A stretch of 32,670 bases of DNA from Alphaproteobacteria bacterium (GCA_024280095.1 JAJRQU010000221.1:1-32670), one strand, 5' to 3'. Shown: positions 1 through 8,924, counted from the stretch's first letter. The notes: generated by a model not told the origin, from the sequence alone. Numbers and translations: made by a program.

Positions 1-301
1 GAAAGGCCCTATCATATTTATCAACCAAACTCACTTTTCTCTCCTTTCCAAGCACGGGAGGCTATGGCGTTTTCACCATAACCCGGCAGAATAATTCAGT
101 CTGCGGCCAGCGCACCATGTCCAGAAGAGGGCTTAGGAAACCCGGAAAAGGATTTAGGAAACGAAGGCTTCGGAGTGGAGCCAAGGAAAGTCATTTCCTA
201 GCTCAACACTTATGATTATACATATAGGGAAAAAAAAATCTACTGTTGATATATGTCAAAAATGCATTTTTTTATTTGTGGATATTCATTACTTATATTC
301 A
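1..301. other. Left-edge non-coding region with several small hairpins
   Basis: No convincing gene is present. The one frame open across most of the stretch (3 to about 215) gives a basic, low-complexity translation that resembles no family I know. Several complementary segments follow one another: CGGG (55-58) with CCCG (82-85) enclosing TATGG (63-67) with CCATA (76-80); GCAGA (86-90) with TCTGC (100-104); GGG (129-131) with CCC (141-143); GGCT (166-169) with AGCC (179-182); and AGGAAA (184-189) with TTTCCT (194-199). This could be a structured RNA, the leader of a gene off the left edge, or chance. I recognise no riboswitch or RNA family. Positions 10-22 also carry a copy of the operator core found before iorA. 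Confidence 0.3.
10..22. promoter_or_regulatory. Third copy of the iorA operator core
   Basis: The 13-mer TATCATATTTATC is identical to 16035-16047, inside the right arm of the inverted repeat upstream of iorA. By simple counting, a 13-base match between two chosen sites in a window of this size is unlikely by chance, though the AT-rich composition weakens that. It may mark a second target of the same regulator, for a gene to the left of the window. Confidence 0.4.
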
Positions 302-313
302 TTACTTATATTC
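282..313. repeat. 13-bp tandem repeat over the regulator stop codon
   Basis: Bases 282-313 repeat with a period of exactly 13 (about 2.5 copies; unit ATTCATTACTTAT in one phase). The repeat covers the stop codon (302-304, read on the minus strand) of the NIT-Crp/Fnr gene. Slippage here would change only the last few residues. Confidence 0.7.
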
Positions 314-1888
314 TGGTCCAACTTCCTGGTCGCAATCGGGATTAGGGCATTCGGGCGTGTTATGTTTTGAACAGACTGCCGCAAGGTCATGGTCGCAAAA
401 ACCGCAAAGTGCGCTGATTTTAGGAAGAATCACAGAATTCTTATTTATTTCAAAACCATTTTCCTTGAATTTTTTTAACGTGCGGGAAAATGTTTCCGGT
501 TTCATATCGAGATAGGAGGCAATGAGCGACTTATCATAGGGCAGTTCAATAAGATCCGGCACTTTCCCTTGATCCAACAACAGTTTCAGCAAAAACCATC
601 CGACGCGTTCCGCTGCGGGTTTCAGGCGGATATTCTCGAATTCCTGAATTAAGCTATGGGAATGTTTGGAGATGCCGTCCAATACCCTGAGCGCGAGTTC
701 GTTATGCAGCTTTATTTTTTCACGAATAATGGGCGCGGGAAAAGTTAAGATAACAGATTCTTTGACCACTTGCGCGCTGACCGGGTAATTGGCATTCAGG
801 AAAACAGCCGATTCGGCGACCATATCGCCGCTGGACAGCATTTGCAAAACAGTTTCATGGCCGCTTGAGGTGCCCTTGAAGAGTTTCACCCAACCGCTCA
901 GGACGATGTGAAGCCGGCTGGAAACCTCGCCCTCCAGAAACAGAAGGTTACCCTTTTTATATGTCCGAACCTGCGCATGTTGTAATAGGTCAGACAGGAT
1001 ATTTTCTGGCAAATTGATAAAGAAGGGCATTTCTTCGATAAAGGCTCTTTGCTGCGCATTGATGCCTTCGGCAGCGCGCGTGACATTGATTTGGGTTGCC
1101 TGCGAAGGTATAATTTCTGGCACGTTATTTTTCGGAAGTGTTTTAATTAACTTCTCTTCTACCTTTTTCATCAGGTTCATTTGCTCTGAGGTCATTGCGA
1201 ACCAATATTCTGGAGCAAGTTTAGAGACGGAAACTTTATTTCCCTTTTTCAAATCATCATGAACTTCAGAAAGTTCGCGCACGGCCGCGCCCTTCATAAG
1301 GGAGTTATATATTTCTTTTTGCTGGTCATTGGCCATGGCAAAAAAAGTGCGTTTAAAACTATCTTGCTCGGAAATAAGAAACCGAAAACGGTCAAGAAAT
1401 TCCCGATTGTCAAAGGATTGTGTGACCAGGCCACGGACGCCAAGCGCCCTTTCCCGGCCATATTTTTCTTTAAGTTGTAAAAAATATGAATAGGCACTGA
1501 CTTTTGCGGAATCATTTTCCTTATTAAATAAAGCCATAAGAACCATAATGTCCATTAGGGGACTGATGACGTTATGGCTGTAGCCACTGATGATCTCTGT
1601 CGGCGTGAATTCAAGATTGAGTATTTTGTTTCTACGGGATTTAACGGTTTCGGAATTATCGAGCACAGTTTCCATCTTTTGGAGAAGCTCTCTATCGAAG
1701 GTCTCGTCTTTATACCATTTCTTTAATTCCAGGCGAATATTCTCAAAGGCCGCTTGACTTCTGTCAAATACCGCAAGCATTTCTTTTTTAAAAAGCTGTC
1801 CGTGGCTGCTGACAAAAAACACAGCGCATCCCCGTTCTGCCTGCATTTCATGCAGGGCGCTGCCAAGATAAAGAAGAGTTTTATTCAT
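302..1888 (-). CDS. NIT-domain Crp/Fnr fusion regulator, likely nitrate-responsive
   Basis: A 528-residue protein about twice the usual Crp/Fnr length. Residues 1 to about 245 match the NIT nitrate/nitrite-sensing domain, with the typical early QAERG motif and helical character. NIT domains usually sit in membrane receptors, but no membrane segment is visible here. Residues about 285-400 form a cyclic-nucleotide-binding-like beta-roll and about 420-485 a Crp-type helix-turn-helix. The recognition helix carries PETFSR (E465, S468, R469), the ExxSR pattern FNR uses to read TTGAT half-sites. The tail holds five cysteines (C495, C498, C506, C514, C519), spaced like an iron-sulfur or metal site; the Bacillus subtilis Fnr cluster is likewise C-terminal. 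It is divergent from narK1, so control of the nar genes is inferred. The domain calls are firm; the ligands are not proven. Confidence 0.85.
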   Translation of the reverse strand: MNKTLLYLGSALHEMQAERGCAVFFVSSHGQLFKKEMLAVFDRSQAAFENIRLELKKWYKDETFDRELLQKMETVLDNSETVKSRRNKILNLEFTPTEIISGYSHNVISPLMDIMVLMALFNKENDSAKVSAYSYFLQLKEKYGRERALGVRGLVTQSFDNREFLDRFRFLISEQDSFKRTFFAMANDQQKEIYNSLMKGAAVRELSEVHDDLKKGNKVSVSKLAPEYWFAMTSEQMNLMKKVEEKLIKTLPKNNVPEIIPSQATQINVTRAAEGINAQQRAFIEEMPFFINLPENILSDLLQHAQVRTYKKGNLLFLEGEVSSRLHIVLSGWVKLFKGTSSGHETVLQMLSSGDMVAESAVFLNANYPVSAQVVKESVILTFPAPIIREKIKLHNELALRVLDGISKHSHSLIQEFENIRLKPAAERVGWFLLKLLLDQGKVPDLIELPYDKSLIASYLDMKPETFSRTLKKFKENGFEINKNSVILPKISALCGFCDHDLAAVCSKHNTPECPNPDCDQEVGPEYK

Positions 1889-1945
1889 ATTTTTTGCATT
1901 AACCGTTTATATACCCGCAGCAATGTTAAAGCAGTTTTATAAGCG

Positions 1946-1963
1946 GCACAAGTTTTCTTGTGC
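1946..1963. promoter_or_regulatory. 18-bp perfect palindrome in the regulator-narK1 gap
   Basis: GCACAAGTTTTCTTGTGC is a 7-bp perfect inverted repeat around TTTT. It lies 58-75 bp upstream of the NIT-Crp/Fnr start and about 50 bp from the FNR-type box. No T-run follows in either direction, so an operator is more likely than a terminator. It does not resemble the TTGAT box, so it may bind a different protein. The binding protein is unknown. Confidence 0.4.
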
Positions 1964-2011
1964 TTAAAATATTGACATGCCCATAGAGGGCTTTCTGTAA
2001 AACATCAATAA

Positions 2012-2053
2012 TTGATCAAAGTCAAATCATAGGCCGCCGCCTTTTCCTAATGT
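2012..2053 (+). promoter_or_regulatory. FNR-type class II promoter of narK1
   Basis: TTGATCAAAGTCAA (2012-2025) matches the FNR consensus TTGAT-N4-ATCAA at 9 of 10 defined bases. Its centre (2018.5) is exactly 41.5 bp before position 2060. A -10-like element, TAATGT, sits at 2048-2053, where a start at 2060 would need it. This is the normal layout of an FNR-activated class II promoter with no need for a -35 element. The activator may be the adjacent NIT-Crp/Fnr protein or another FNR. Confidence 0.7.
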
Positions 2054-2103
2054 GCAGCATAAGGGAATTTAATAAATGTAATTTTTGTTAAAAGGATGTG
2101 GTT

Positions 2104-3426
2104 ATGCATATTGCAAATGTAACCGGGGGAGAACAAAAACAGGCTTTGACGGCAAGTACGCTGGCTTTTACGGTTTGTTTTGCGGTTTGGACAATTTTCT
2201 CCATCATTGGTTTGAAAATCAAAATGCAGTTGGGCCTTACGGACACAGAATTTGGCATTTTGGTGGCAACCCCCATATTAACCGGCTCATTAAGCCGGAT
2301 TTTTTTGGGGGTATGGGCGGATCAATATGGCGGGCGTGTTATTTATACCTTTCAGATGATCGTGACGGCTCTGGCGGCCTTTCTTTTGACTAAAGTTACA
2401 ACCTACCCGATGTTTCTTGTGGCGGCGCTTGGTGTTGGCCTTGCCGGCGGTAGTTTTGCGGTGGGAATTTCTTATGTATCCACATGGTACCCCAAAGAAC
2501 GTCAAGGCACAGCGCTTGGCATTTTTGGTATGGGTAATGTCGGTTCGGCAGTCACCACTTTTGGGGCGCCTTTTCTGCTCATTCTTATGGATGGACAATG
2601 GCAGGGGGTGGCGCAAATTTATTCTGTTGTTCTGTTGATCACAGCCATATTGTTTTACGTTTGTACCAAAGATGATCCCGCGCTTCGTGATCGCCGTGAG
2701 AAAGGCATCCGCCACGCGACATTTTTTGAGCAAATGGCCCCCCTGAAGAATATGCAGGTATGGCGTTTCTCGCTCTATTATTTCTTTGTTTTCGGGGCAT
2801 TCGTGGCTTTGGCCCTTTGGTTGCCGCATTATTATATTGGGGCTTACGGCCTTGACATTAAAACAGCCGGCATGTTGACCGCGGCCTATGCGCTTCCGGG
2901 CAGTGTGTTTCGGGCCTTGGGGGGATGGTTGTCAGATAAGATAGGCGCCAGAAGAGTGATGTATTGGACCTTCAGCGTTTGCGTTGCCTGCACATTCATT
3001 TTGTCATATCCCGCGACGGATTATACCGTGGCGGGCATTGATGGCCCCATAAGTTTTAATATTACTATTCCCCTCGGGCTGTTTGTGTTTTTAACCATTG
3101 TGCTTGGTTTCTTTATGTCTCTGGGCAAGGCGGCGGTTTATAAGCATATTCCGGTTTATTATCCGGGCCATGTGGGGTCTGTTGGTGGTGTTGTTGGCAT
3201 GATTGGCGGATTGGGCGGATTTTTTCTGCCGATTACTTTTGGCGTTATGAATGACTTGATCGGGGTTTGGACAAGCTGTTTCATGCTGCTCACCATTTTG
3301 ATCGGCATTGCCTTGATCTGGATGCATTTTGCCATTGTCCGTATGGATCGCCGGGATATGCCAGGGCTAAAAGGCCCGCGCTATTTACCGGAGCTGGATG
3401 GCATTAATAATGAGAAACAAGCCTGA
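2104..3426 (+). CDS. narK1: Nitrate/nitrite transporter, NarK1 type
   Basis: A 440-residue, 12-helix major facilitator protein of the nitrate/nitrite porter family in the inner membrane. Both family signatures are visible: GIFGMGNVGSAVT in the first half and the glycine-rich VGSVGGVVGMIGGLGG in the second. The short cytoplasmic N-terminus and sequence type fit NarK1, usually taken as a proton-linked nitrate importer. I chose ATG 2104 because AAGGA (2092-2096) is well spaced for it; the in-frame GTG at 2098 overlaps that site too closely. It is the first gene of the nar operon, followed by narK2 after a hairpin. Direction of transport is family knowledge. Confidence 0.9.
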   Translation: MHIANVTGGEQKQALTASTLAFTVCFAVWTIFSIIGLKIKMQLGLTDTEFGILVATPILTGSLSRIFLGVWADQYGGRVIYTFQMIVTALAAFLLTKVTTYPMFLVAALGVGLAGGSFAVGISYVSTWYPKERQGTALGIFGMGNVGSAVTTFGAPFLLILMDGQWQGVAQIYSVVLLITAILFYVCTKDDPALRDRREKGIRHATFFEQMAPLKNMQVWRFSLYYFFVFGAFVALALWLPHYYIGAYGLDIKTAGMLTAAYALPGSVFRALGGWLSDKIGARRVMYWTFSVCVACTFILSYPATDYTVAGIDGPISFNITIPLGLFVFLTIVLGFFMSLGKAAVYKHIPVYYPGHVGSVGGVVGMIGGLGGFFLPITFGVMNDLIGVWTSCFMLLTILIGIALIWMHFAIVRMDRRDMPGLKGPRYLPELDGINNEKQA

Positions 3427-3442
3427 GTGTTGAGGAAGCAGT

Positions 3443-3465
3443 GGGTGAGGGCGCGCCCCTCACCC
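3443..3465 (+). terminator. GC-rich hairpin between narK1 and narK2
   Basis: GGGTGAGGG (3443-3451) pairs perfectly with CCCTCACCC (3457-3465) around CGCGC. A T-rich but interrupted tract follows. With narK2 only 79 bp after narK1 and no obvious promoter between, it is better read as a partial terminator or an mRNA processing/stability hairpin than as the end of the operon. Confidence 0.6.
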
Positions 3466-3505
3466 TTCTGTTGTTGATTTAAATATTAGATTTAAGGATA
3501 GGAAT

Positions 3506-5122
3506 ATGGCGAAAGATATCAGCGGATGGAATCCCGAAGATCCTGACCAATGGGAAAAAACGGGAAAAGCGATAGCCACGAGAAATTTATGGATTTCCAT
3601 ACCCAGTCTTTTATGTGGATTTGCGGTTTGGTTATATTGGGGCATCATTACGGTTCAGATGCTTAATCTGGGTTTTCCCATTGCCAAGGGGGAACTTTTT
3701 ACCCTGATGGCCATTGCGGGCTTGACCGGAGCCACCCTTAGAATTCCCAGCACCTTTTTTATTCGAATTGCCGGCGGGCGGAATACGGTCTTCTTTACCA
3801 CGGCATTATTGATGATACCGGCCATTGGCACCGGATTTGCCTTGCAGGATATCAATACGCCCCTATGGCAGTTTCAGCTATTGGCCTTTTTATCTGGTTT
3901 GGGCGGCGGTAATTTTGCCTCTTCCATGTCCAATATCAGCTTTTTCTTTCCGAAAAAAATTCAAGGATACTCTCTTGGCATGAATGCCGGACTGGGTAAC
4001 TTTGGGGTAACAACCATGCAAATTCTGGTGCCATTATTTATGACGTTTGGTATTTTTGGCGGTGCGCCAATGGAGTTGGTGAATACCAGTGGTACGTTGA
4101 TAGGTAAAATTCCGGCTGGTACGGAAACTTACATTCACAACGCAGGTTTTGTATGGTTGTTATTCCTTGTTCCCCTGGCCTTTGCCGGCTGGTTTGGCAT
4201 GAATAATATTACGGATGAACATGTGTCGCCCGATGTCGGTAATCCCATGAGTGTTTTTGTGAAGATTTCCTTCATGTTGTTCTTGGGTTTTGTGGCGGCG
4301 GCTTGCGGTCTGTGGCTTATGTTGCCTGAAACAACATCGGGGTTTCCCACATCTGGTTTTGGATTAAGCAAATGGCTGGTGCTGCCTATGGTGATTATTC
4401 TGACGGTATTCTTGTTGAAGATGATTCCGGGCCAAATCGGTGGTAATTTGAAACGCCAATATAAGATTTTCAATAACAAACATACATGGGCGATGACCGT
4501 GATTTATACCATGACTTTTGGATCATTCATTGGTTTCGCGGCGGCCTTTGGTTTGGCCATTAAAGTGATATTCGGGTATCAGCATATCATGGTGGACGGA
4601 ATTATGACCCATAATATTGTTAACCACAATGGCCCAAGTGCTTTGATGTTTGCCTGGACCGGGCCTTTTATCGGGGCGTTGATCCGTCCCTTTGGCGGCA
4701 TGCTGTCGGACAAGTTTGGCGGCGCCCGGGTGACCCAATATATCTCTATTGTTATGGTGGTCTGTGCCTTGGGTGTGGCGTATTTTATGCAGCAGGCCTA
4801 TGCCTCTGCGACGCCGGAACAGTATTTTATACCTTTCCTGACCTTGTTCCTCATTCTTTTTGCCGCAACAGGGATTGGCAACGGGTCGACTTTTCGCACC
4901 ATTGCCATGGTTTTTGATAAAGAACAGGCGGGCCCTGTGCTGGGCTGGACTTCCGCTGTGGCGGCTTACGGCGCGTTTATCATCCCAAAAGTTCTGGGCG
5001 AAGAGATCAAGTCAGCAACGCCTGAATATGCCCTTTATGGTTTTGCCATATTCTATTGCATTTGCATCGTTATCAACTGGTGGTTTTACTTGCGCCCCGG
5101 CGCTTATGTGAAAAACCCTTAA
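3506..5122 (+). CDS. narK2: Nitrate/nitrite antiporter, NarK2 type
   Basis: A 538-residue major facilitator protein of the same porter family as the gene before it, but a different subtype. It has a longer charged N-terminus (about 25 residues before the first membrane segment) and an enlarged central region near residues 190-320. Signature stretches include GLGGGNFASSMSNISFFFP and GMNAGLGNFGVTT. NarK2 proteins typically exchange nitrate for nitrite during respiration. Tandem narK1-narK2 genes ahead of narG, sometimes fused as in Paracoccus, are common in denitrifying proteobacteria; here they are separate. ATG 3506 follows a purine-rich AAGGATAGG. The exact exchange mode is inferred. Confidence 0.9.
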   Translation: MAKDISGWNPEDPDQWEKTGKAIATRNLWISIPSLLCGFAVWLYWGIITVQMLNLGFPIAKGELFTLMAIAGLTGATLRIPSTFFIRIAGGRNTVFFTTALLMIPAIGTGFALQDINTPLWQFQLLAFLSGLGGGNFASSMSNISFFFPKKIQGYSLGMNAGLGNFGVTTMQILVPLFMTFGIFGGAPMELVNTSGTLIGKIPAGTETYIHNAGFVWLLFLVPLAFAGWFGMNNITDEHVSPDVGNPMSVFVKISFMLFLGFVAAACGLWLMLPETTSGFPTSGFGLSKWLVLPMVIILTVFLLKMIPGQIGGNLKRQYKIFNNKHTWAMTVIYTMTFGSFIGFAAAFGLAIKVIFGYQHIMVDGIMTHNIVNHNGPSALMFAWTGPFIGALIRPFGGMLSDKFGGARVTQYISIVMVVCALGVAYFMQQAYASATPEQYFIPFLTLFLILFAATGIGNGSTFRTIAMVFDKEQAGPVLGWTSAVAAYGAFIIPKVLGEEIKSATPEYALYGFAIFYCICIVINWWFYLRPGAYVKNP

Positions 5123-5153
5123 AACAACCAAGAATCTTAAGTGAGAAATTATT

Positions 5154-8100
5154 ATGAGCCATTTTCTAGATAAATTAACCTTCTTTACAAGAAAACGTCC
5201 TGAGGTATTTTCAGACGGCCACGGCATTACCACAGAAGAAGACCGTGGATGGGAACGCACATACCGGGGACGTTGGGCGCATGATAAGGTCGTGCGGTCT
5301 ACGCACGGCGTAAACTGCACAGGATCATGCAGTTGGAAAATTTATGTCAAAGGGGGTTTGGTCACTTGGGAAACCCAGCAAACGGATTATCCCCGTACCC
5401 GCCCTGACTTGCCTAATCATGAGCCGCGTGGCTGCGCAAGGGGGGCGAGCTATAGCTGGTATTTATATAGTTCGGCGCGGGTGAAATATCCCATGATCAG
5501 AAGCCGCTTGCTGAAGCTGTGGCGGGCGGCAAAAGATGTGGCTCATGATCCGGTTATTGCCTGGGCAAATATTGTTGAGGATCAGGAGAAAGCCAAAAGT
5601 TATAAGCAAATACGCGGCCTTGGCGGCATGGTTCGGGCCTCGTGGGACGAGGTGAATGAGATTGTTGCAGCGGCCAATATCTATACCGCCAAGACTTATG
5701 GCCCAGACCGGATCATTGGCTTTTCGCCCATTCCGGCCATGTCCATGGTTTCTTATGCGGCGGGATCACGCTATCTATCCCTTATCGGCGGTACCAGCAT
5801 GAGTTTTTATGACTGGTATTGTGATTTGCCGCCTGCCTCACCGCAGGTTTGGGGGGAGCAAACCGATGTGCCGGAAAGCGCCGACTGGTATAATTCCTCT
5901 TATATTATGGCTTGGGGATCCAATGTGCCTCAGACCCGTACGCCGGATGCCCATTTCTTTACCGAAGTGCGCTATAAAGGCACCAAAACCGTGGCCGTCA
6001 CACCGGATTACAGCGAGGTCGCCAAACTAAGCGATATATGGCTTAATCCCCGTCAGGGAACGGACGCGGCGATGGCGATGGCGATGGGGCATGTGATCCT
6101 GAGCGAATATCATGTGAATGCGCAAAGCGAATATTTTGACGATTACACGCGGCTTTATTCTGATATGCCGTTTCTGGTGCAGATTGACAGTCAGGACGGG
6201 GTTTATGTGGCGGGCCGCACATTACGGGCTTCTGATTTTGAAGATAATCTGGGTCAGGAAAATAATCCGGAATGGAAATCGGCCGTGATTGACGCCAATA
6301 CCAATGAAGTGGTGATTCCAAACGGTACCATTGGTTCCCGCTGGGGCGAAGATGGCAATTGGAATCTTGAATCCAAGGACCTGCAGAATGATCATGAAAT
6401 CTGGCCCCAGAAATCATTGGTGAAAAACCATGACGAGGTCTTGTCCGTGGGATTTCCCTATTTTGGCAATCTGAAAAATGATCAACCAATCTTTAAAGCC
6501 ACGGATCATGACAGTGTTTTATTTCATAATATTCCGGTTCGGAAAATTAAAACCCGTGACGGCGATAAATATGTTGCCACGGTATTTGATTTGATGATTG
6601 CCAATTATGGGGTGGATAACGGTCTGGGCGGTGATAACACGGCGAAAAGTTATGATGAGGATAAACCCTATACCCCGGCATGGCAGGAGAAAATAACCGG
6701 CGTATCCCGAGAAAAGGTGATCAAGGTTGCCCGCGAATTTGCGGAAAATGCCGATAAAACACGCGGACGATCCATGATCATCATCGGGGCGGCCATGAAC
6801 CATTGGTATCACATGGATATGAATTATCGCGGGGTGATCAATATGCTGGTTATGTGCGGCTGCGTTGGTAAATCCGGCGGCGGCTGGGCGCATTATGTGG
6901 GACAGGAAAAATTGCGCCCGCAAACCGGTTGGGCGCCTCTGGCCTTTGCCCTTGACTGGCATCGCCCGCCGCGTCAGATGAATTCAACTTCTTTCTTCTA
7001 TAGCCACTCAAACCAATGGCGATATGAGAAGTTGGGCGTGGATGAAATATTGTCCCCCCTTGCGGATAAGAAGAAATGGCAGGATTATTCCCTGATTGAC
7101 TGTAATGTGCGTTCTGAAAGAATGGGCTGGCTGCCTTCCGCGCCGCAGTTGGAGGAAAATCCTCTGGAGATCACCAAAAAAGCCAAAGCTGCGGGCAAGC
7201 CGACCGCAGAATATATTGCGGGCCGCTTGAAAGACGGCTCTTTAAAAATGTCGTGCGAGGATCCGGATAATCCGAAGAACTTCCCGCGTAATATGTTCAT
7301 TTGGCGGTCTAATATTCTGGGGTCCAGCGGCAAGGGCCATGAATATATGCTGAAACATCTTCTGGGCACCCAGAATGGTGTCATGAGCGAAGATATTGGA
7401 CAGTTGGGCATACAAAAACCAAGCGAAGTCGTCTGGCATGACACCGCGCCGGAAGGCAAGCTTGACCTTGTGGTAACCCTGGATTTTCGTATGTCAACGA
7501 CCTGCCTCTATTCTGACATCGTACTGCCCTCTGCCACATGGTATGAGAAGAACGACCTGAATACGTCGGACATGCATCCCTTCATTCACCCCCTGAGCCG
7601 CGCTGTAGACCCCGCATGGGAAAGCCGCAGCGATTGGGATATCTATAAAGGTCTGGCGGAGAAATTCTCGGAACTCTGCCCCGGACATCTGGGTGAAGAA
7701 ACCGATGTGGTTGCCGTGCCGATCCTCCATGACACGCCCGGTGAATTAGGACAGGGACTGGATGTGAAGGAATGGAACAAAGGCGAAATTGAGGCCATTC
7801 CCGGCAAAACCATGCCGTCTTATATTGAGGTGGTGCGGAATTATCCGGATACCTATAAAAAATTCACCGCCCTTGGGCCGCTTATGACCAAAGTCGGTAA
7901 CGGCGGGAAAGGCATCGCGTGGAATACGGAGCCTGAATATAAATTCCTTGGGGAATTGAACAGGGTTGTTCTTGATGAAGGTGTTTCAAAAGGGATGCCT
8001 TGCATAGAAACGGATATTGATGCCACAGAGGTTATTTTATCTCTGGCCCCTGAAACCAATGGTCAGGTGGCCGTGAAGGCATGGGCCGCGCTGGAAAAAA

Positions 8101-8924
8101 TCACCGGCCGTAAGCATCAGCATTTGGCTTTGCCCAAAGCGGACGAGAAAATTCGCTTTCGGGATGTTCAGGCCCAGCCCCGCAAGATTATCTCTTCGCC
8201 CACATGGTCAGGGATTGAAGATGAACATGTGAGCTACAACGCGGGCTATACCAATGTTCATGAGTTGATCCCCTGGCGCACCCTGACCGGGCGGCAGCAA
8301 TTCTATCAGGATCATAGCTGGATGCGTGATTTTGGGGAGGGATTCTGCGTCTATAAACCGCCGATTAATACCAAGACAACAAAACCGGTTGAGACCTTAA
8401 AGGGTAATGGTAATCCCCAGATTGCCCTGAACTGGATCACGCCGCATCAGAAATGGGGCATCCACAGCACCTATTCAGAAAATCTGTTGATGCAGACATT
8501 GTCGCGGGGCGGCCCTATCGTCTGGCTCAGTGAGGTTGATGCCCGGAAAATCGGGGTTGAGGATAATGACTGGATCGAGCTTTATAATGTGAATGGTGCC
8601 ATCGCCTGCCGCGCTGTTGTTTCGCAGCGGGTCAATGAGGGCATGTGCATGATGTATCACGCTCAGGAGAAAATCATCAATACCCCCGGCGCAGAAACGA
8701 CCGGCAAGCGGGGCGGTATTCATAATTCGGTGACCCGCGCCGTGGTCAAGCCGACCCATATGATTGGGGGCTATGCTCAATTATCTTACGGGTTTAATTA
8801 TTACGGCACGGTGGGGTCAAACCGCGATGAATTCGTCATTTGCCGCAAAATGGATAAAGTGGATTGGATGGACGAGCCGGCGGACGGTGTCTCTGGCAAC
8901 CTTGATCATGAGGAGTTAGTATAA
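5154..8924 (+). CDS. narG: Respiratory nitrate reductase alpha subunit NarG
   Basis: A 1256-residue catalytic subunit carrying molybdo-bis(MGD), which reduces nitrate to nitrite on the cytoplasmic face of the membrane. The N-terminal FS0 iron-sulfur site is complete: H51, C55, C59 and C94, the first of these being the histidine ligand typical of NarG. The molybdenum ligand aspartate is D224, in WYCDLPP. Long stretches are nearly identical to what I recall of Escherichia coli NarG, and the length is normal (about 1250). No twin-arginine signal is seen, as expected for membrane-bound Nar. It lies 31 bp after narK2 with only a weak ribosome site, and its stop overlaps the narH start by one base. 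Confidence 0.97.
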   Translation: MSHFLDKLTFFTRKRPEVFSDGHGITTEEDRGWERTYRGRWAHDKVVRSTHGVNCTGSCSWKIYVKGGLVTWETQQTDYPRTRPDLPNHEPRGCARGASYSWYLYSSARVKYPMIRSRLLKLWRAAKDVAHDPVIAWANIVEDQEKAKSYKQIRGLGGMVRASWDEVNEIVAAANIYTAKTYGPDRIIGFSPIPAMSMVSYAAGSRYLSLIGGTSMSFYDWYCDLPPASPQVWGEQTDVPESADWYNSSYIMAWGSNVPQTRTPDAHFFTEVRYKGTKTVAVTPDYSEVAKLSDIWLNPRQGTDAAMAMAMGHVILSEYHVNAQSEYFDDYTRLYSDMPFLVQIDSQDGVYVAGRTLRASDFEDNLGQENNPEWKSAVIDANTNEVVIPNGTIGSRWGEDGNWNLESKDLQNDHEIWPQKSLVKNHDEVLSVGFPYFGNLKNDQPIFKATDHDSVLFHNIPVRKIKTRDGDKYVATVFDLMIANYGVDNGLGGDNTAKSYDEDKPYTPAWQEKITGVSREKVIKVAREFAENADKTRGRSMIIIGAAMNHWYHMDMNYRGVINMLVMCGCVGKSGGGWAHYVGQEKLRPQTGWAPLAFALDWHRPPRQMNSTSFFYSHSNQWRYEKLGVDEILSPLADKKKWQDYSLIDCNVRSERMGWLPSAPQLEENPLEITKKAKAAGKPTAEYIAGRLKDGSLKMSCEDPDNPKNFPRNMFIWRSNILGSSGKGHEYMLKHLLGTQNGVMSEDIGQLGIQKPSEVVWHDTAPEGKLDLVVTLDFRMSTTCLYSDIVLPSATWYEKNDLNTSDMHPFIHPLSRAVDPAWESRSDWDIYKGLAEKFSELCPGHLGEETDVVAVPILHDTPGELGQGLDVKEWNKGEIEAIPGKTMPSYIEVVRNYPDTYKKFTALGPLMTKVGNGGKGIAWNTEPEYKFLGELNRVVLDEGVSKGMPCIETDIDATEVILSLAPETNGQVAVKAWAALEKITGRKHQHLALPKADEKIRFRDVQAQPRKIISSPTWSGIEDEHVSYNAGYTNVHELIPWRTLTGRQQFYQDHSWMRDFGEGFCVYKPPINTKTTKPVETLKGNGNPQIALNWITPHQKWGIHSTYSENLLMQTLSRGGPIVWLSEVDARKIGVEDNDWIELYNVNGAIACRAVVSQRVNEGMCMMYHAQEKIINTPGAETTGKRGGIHNSVTRAVVKPTHMIGGYAQLSYGFNYYGTVGSNRDEFVICRKMDKVDWMDEPADGVSGNLDHEELV

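Noticed and set aside
3-215. Open frame at the left edge as the end of a protein
   Set aside because: The translation is basic and repetitive with no recognisable motif, and the stretch is rich in complementary segments.
2290-2829. 179-codon open frame on the minus strand
   Set aside because: It lies wholly inside narK1, whose protein is clearly real. The translation is basic, cysteine- and histidine-rich and without domain character, typical of an antisense shadow.
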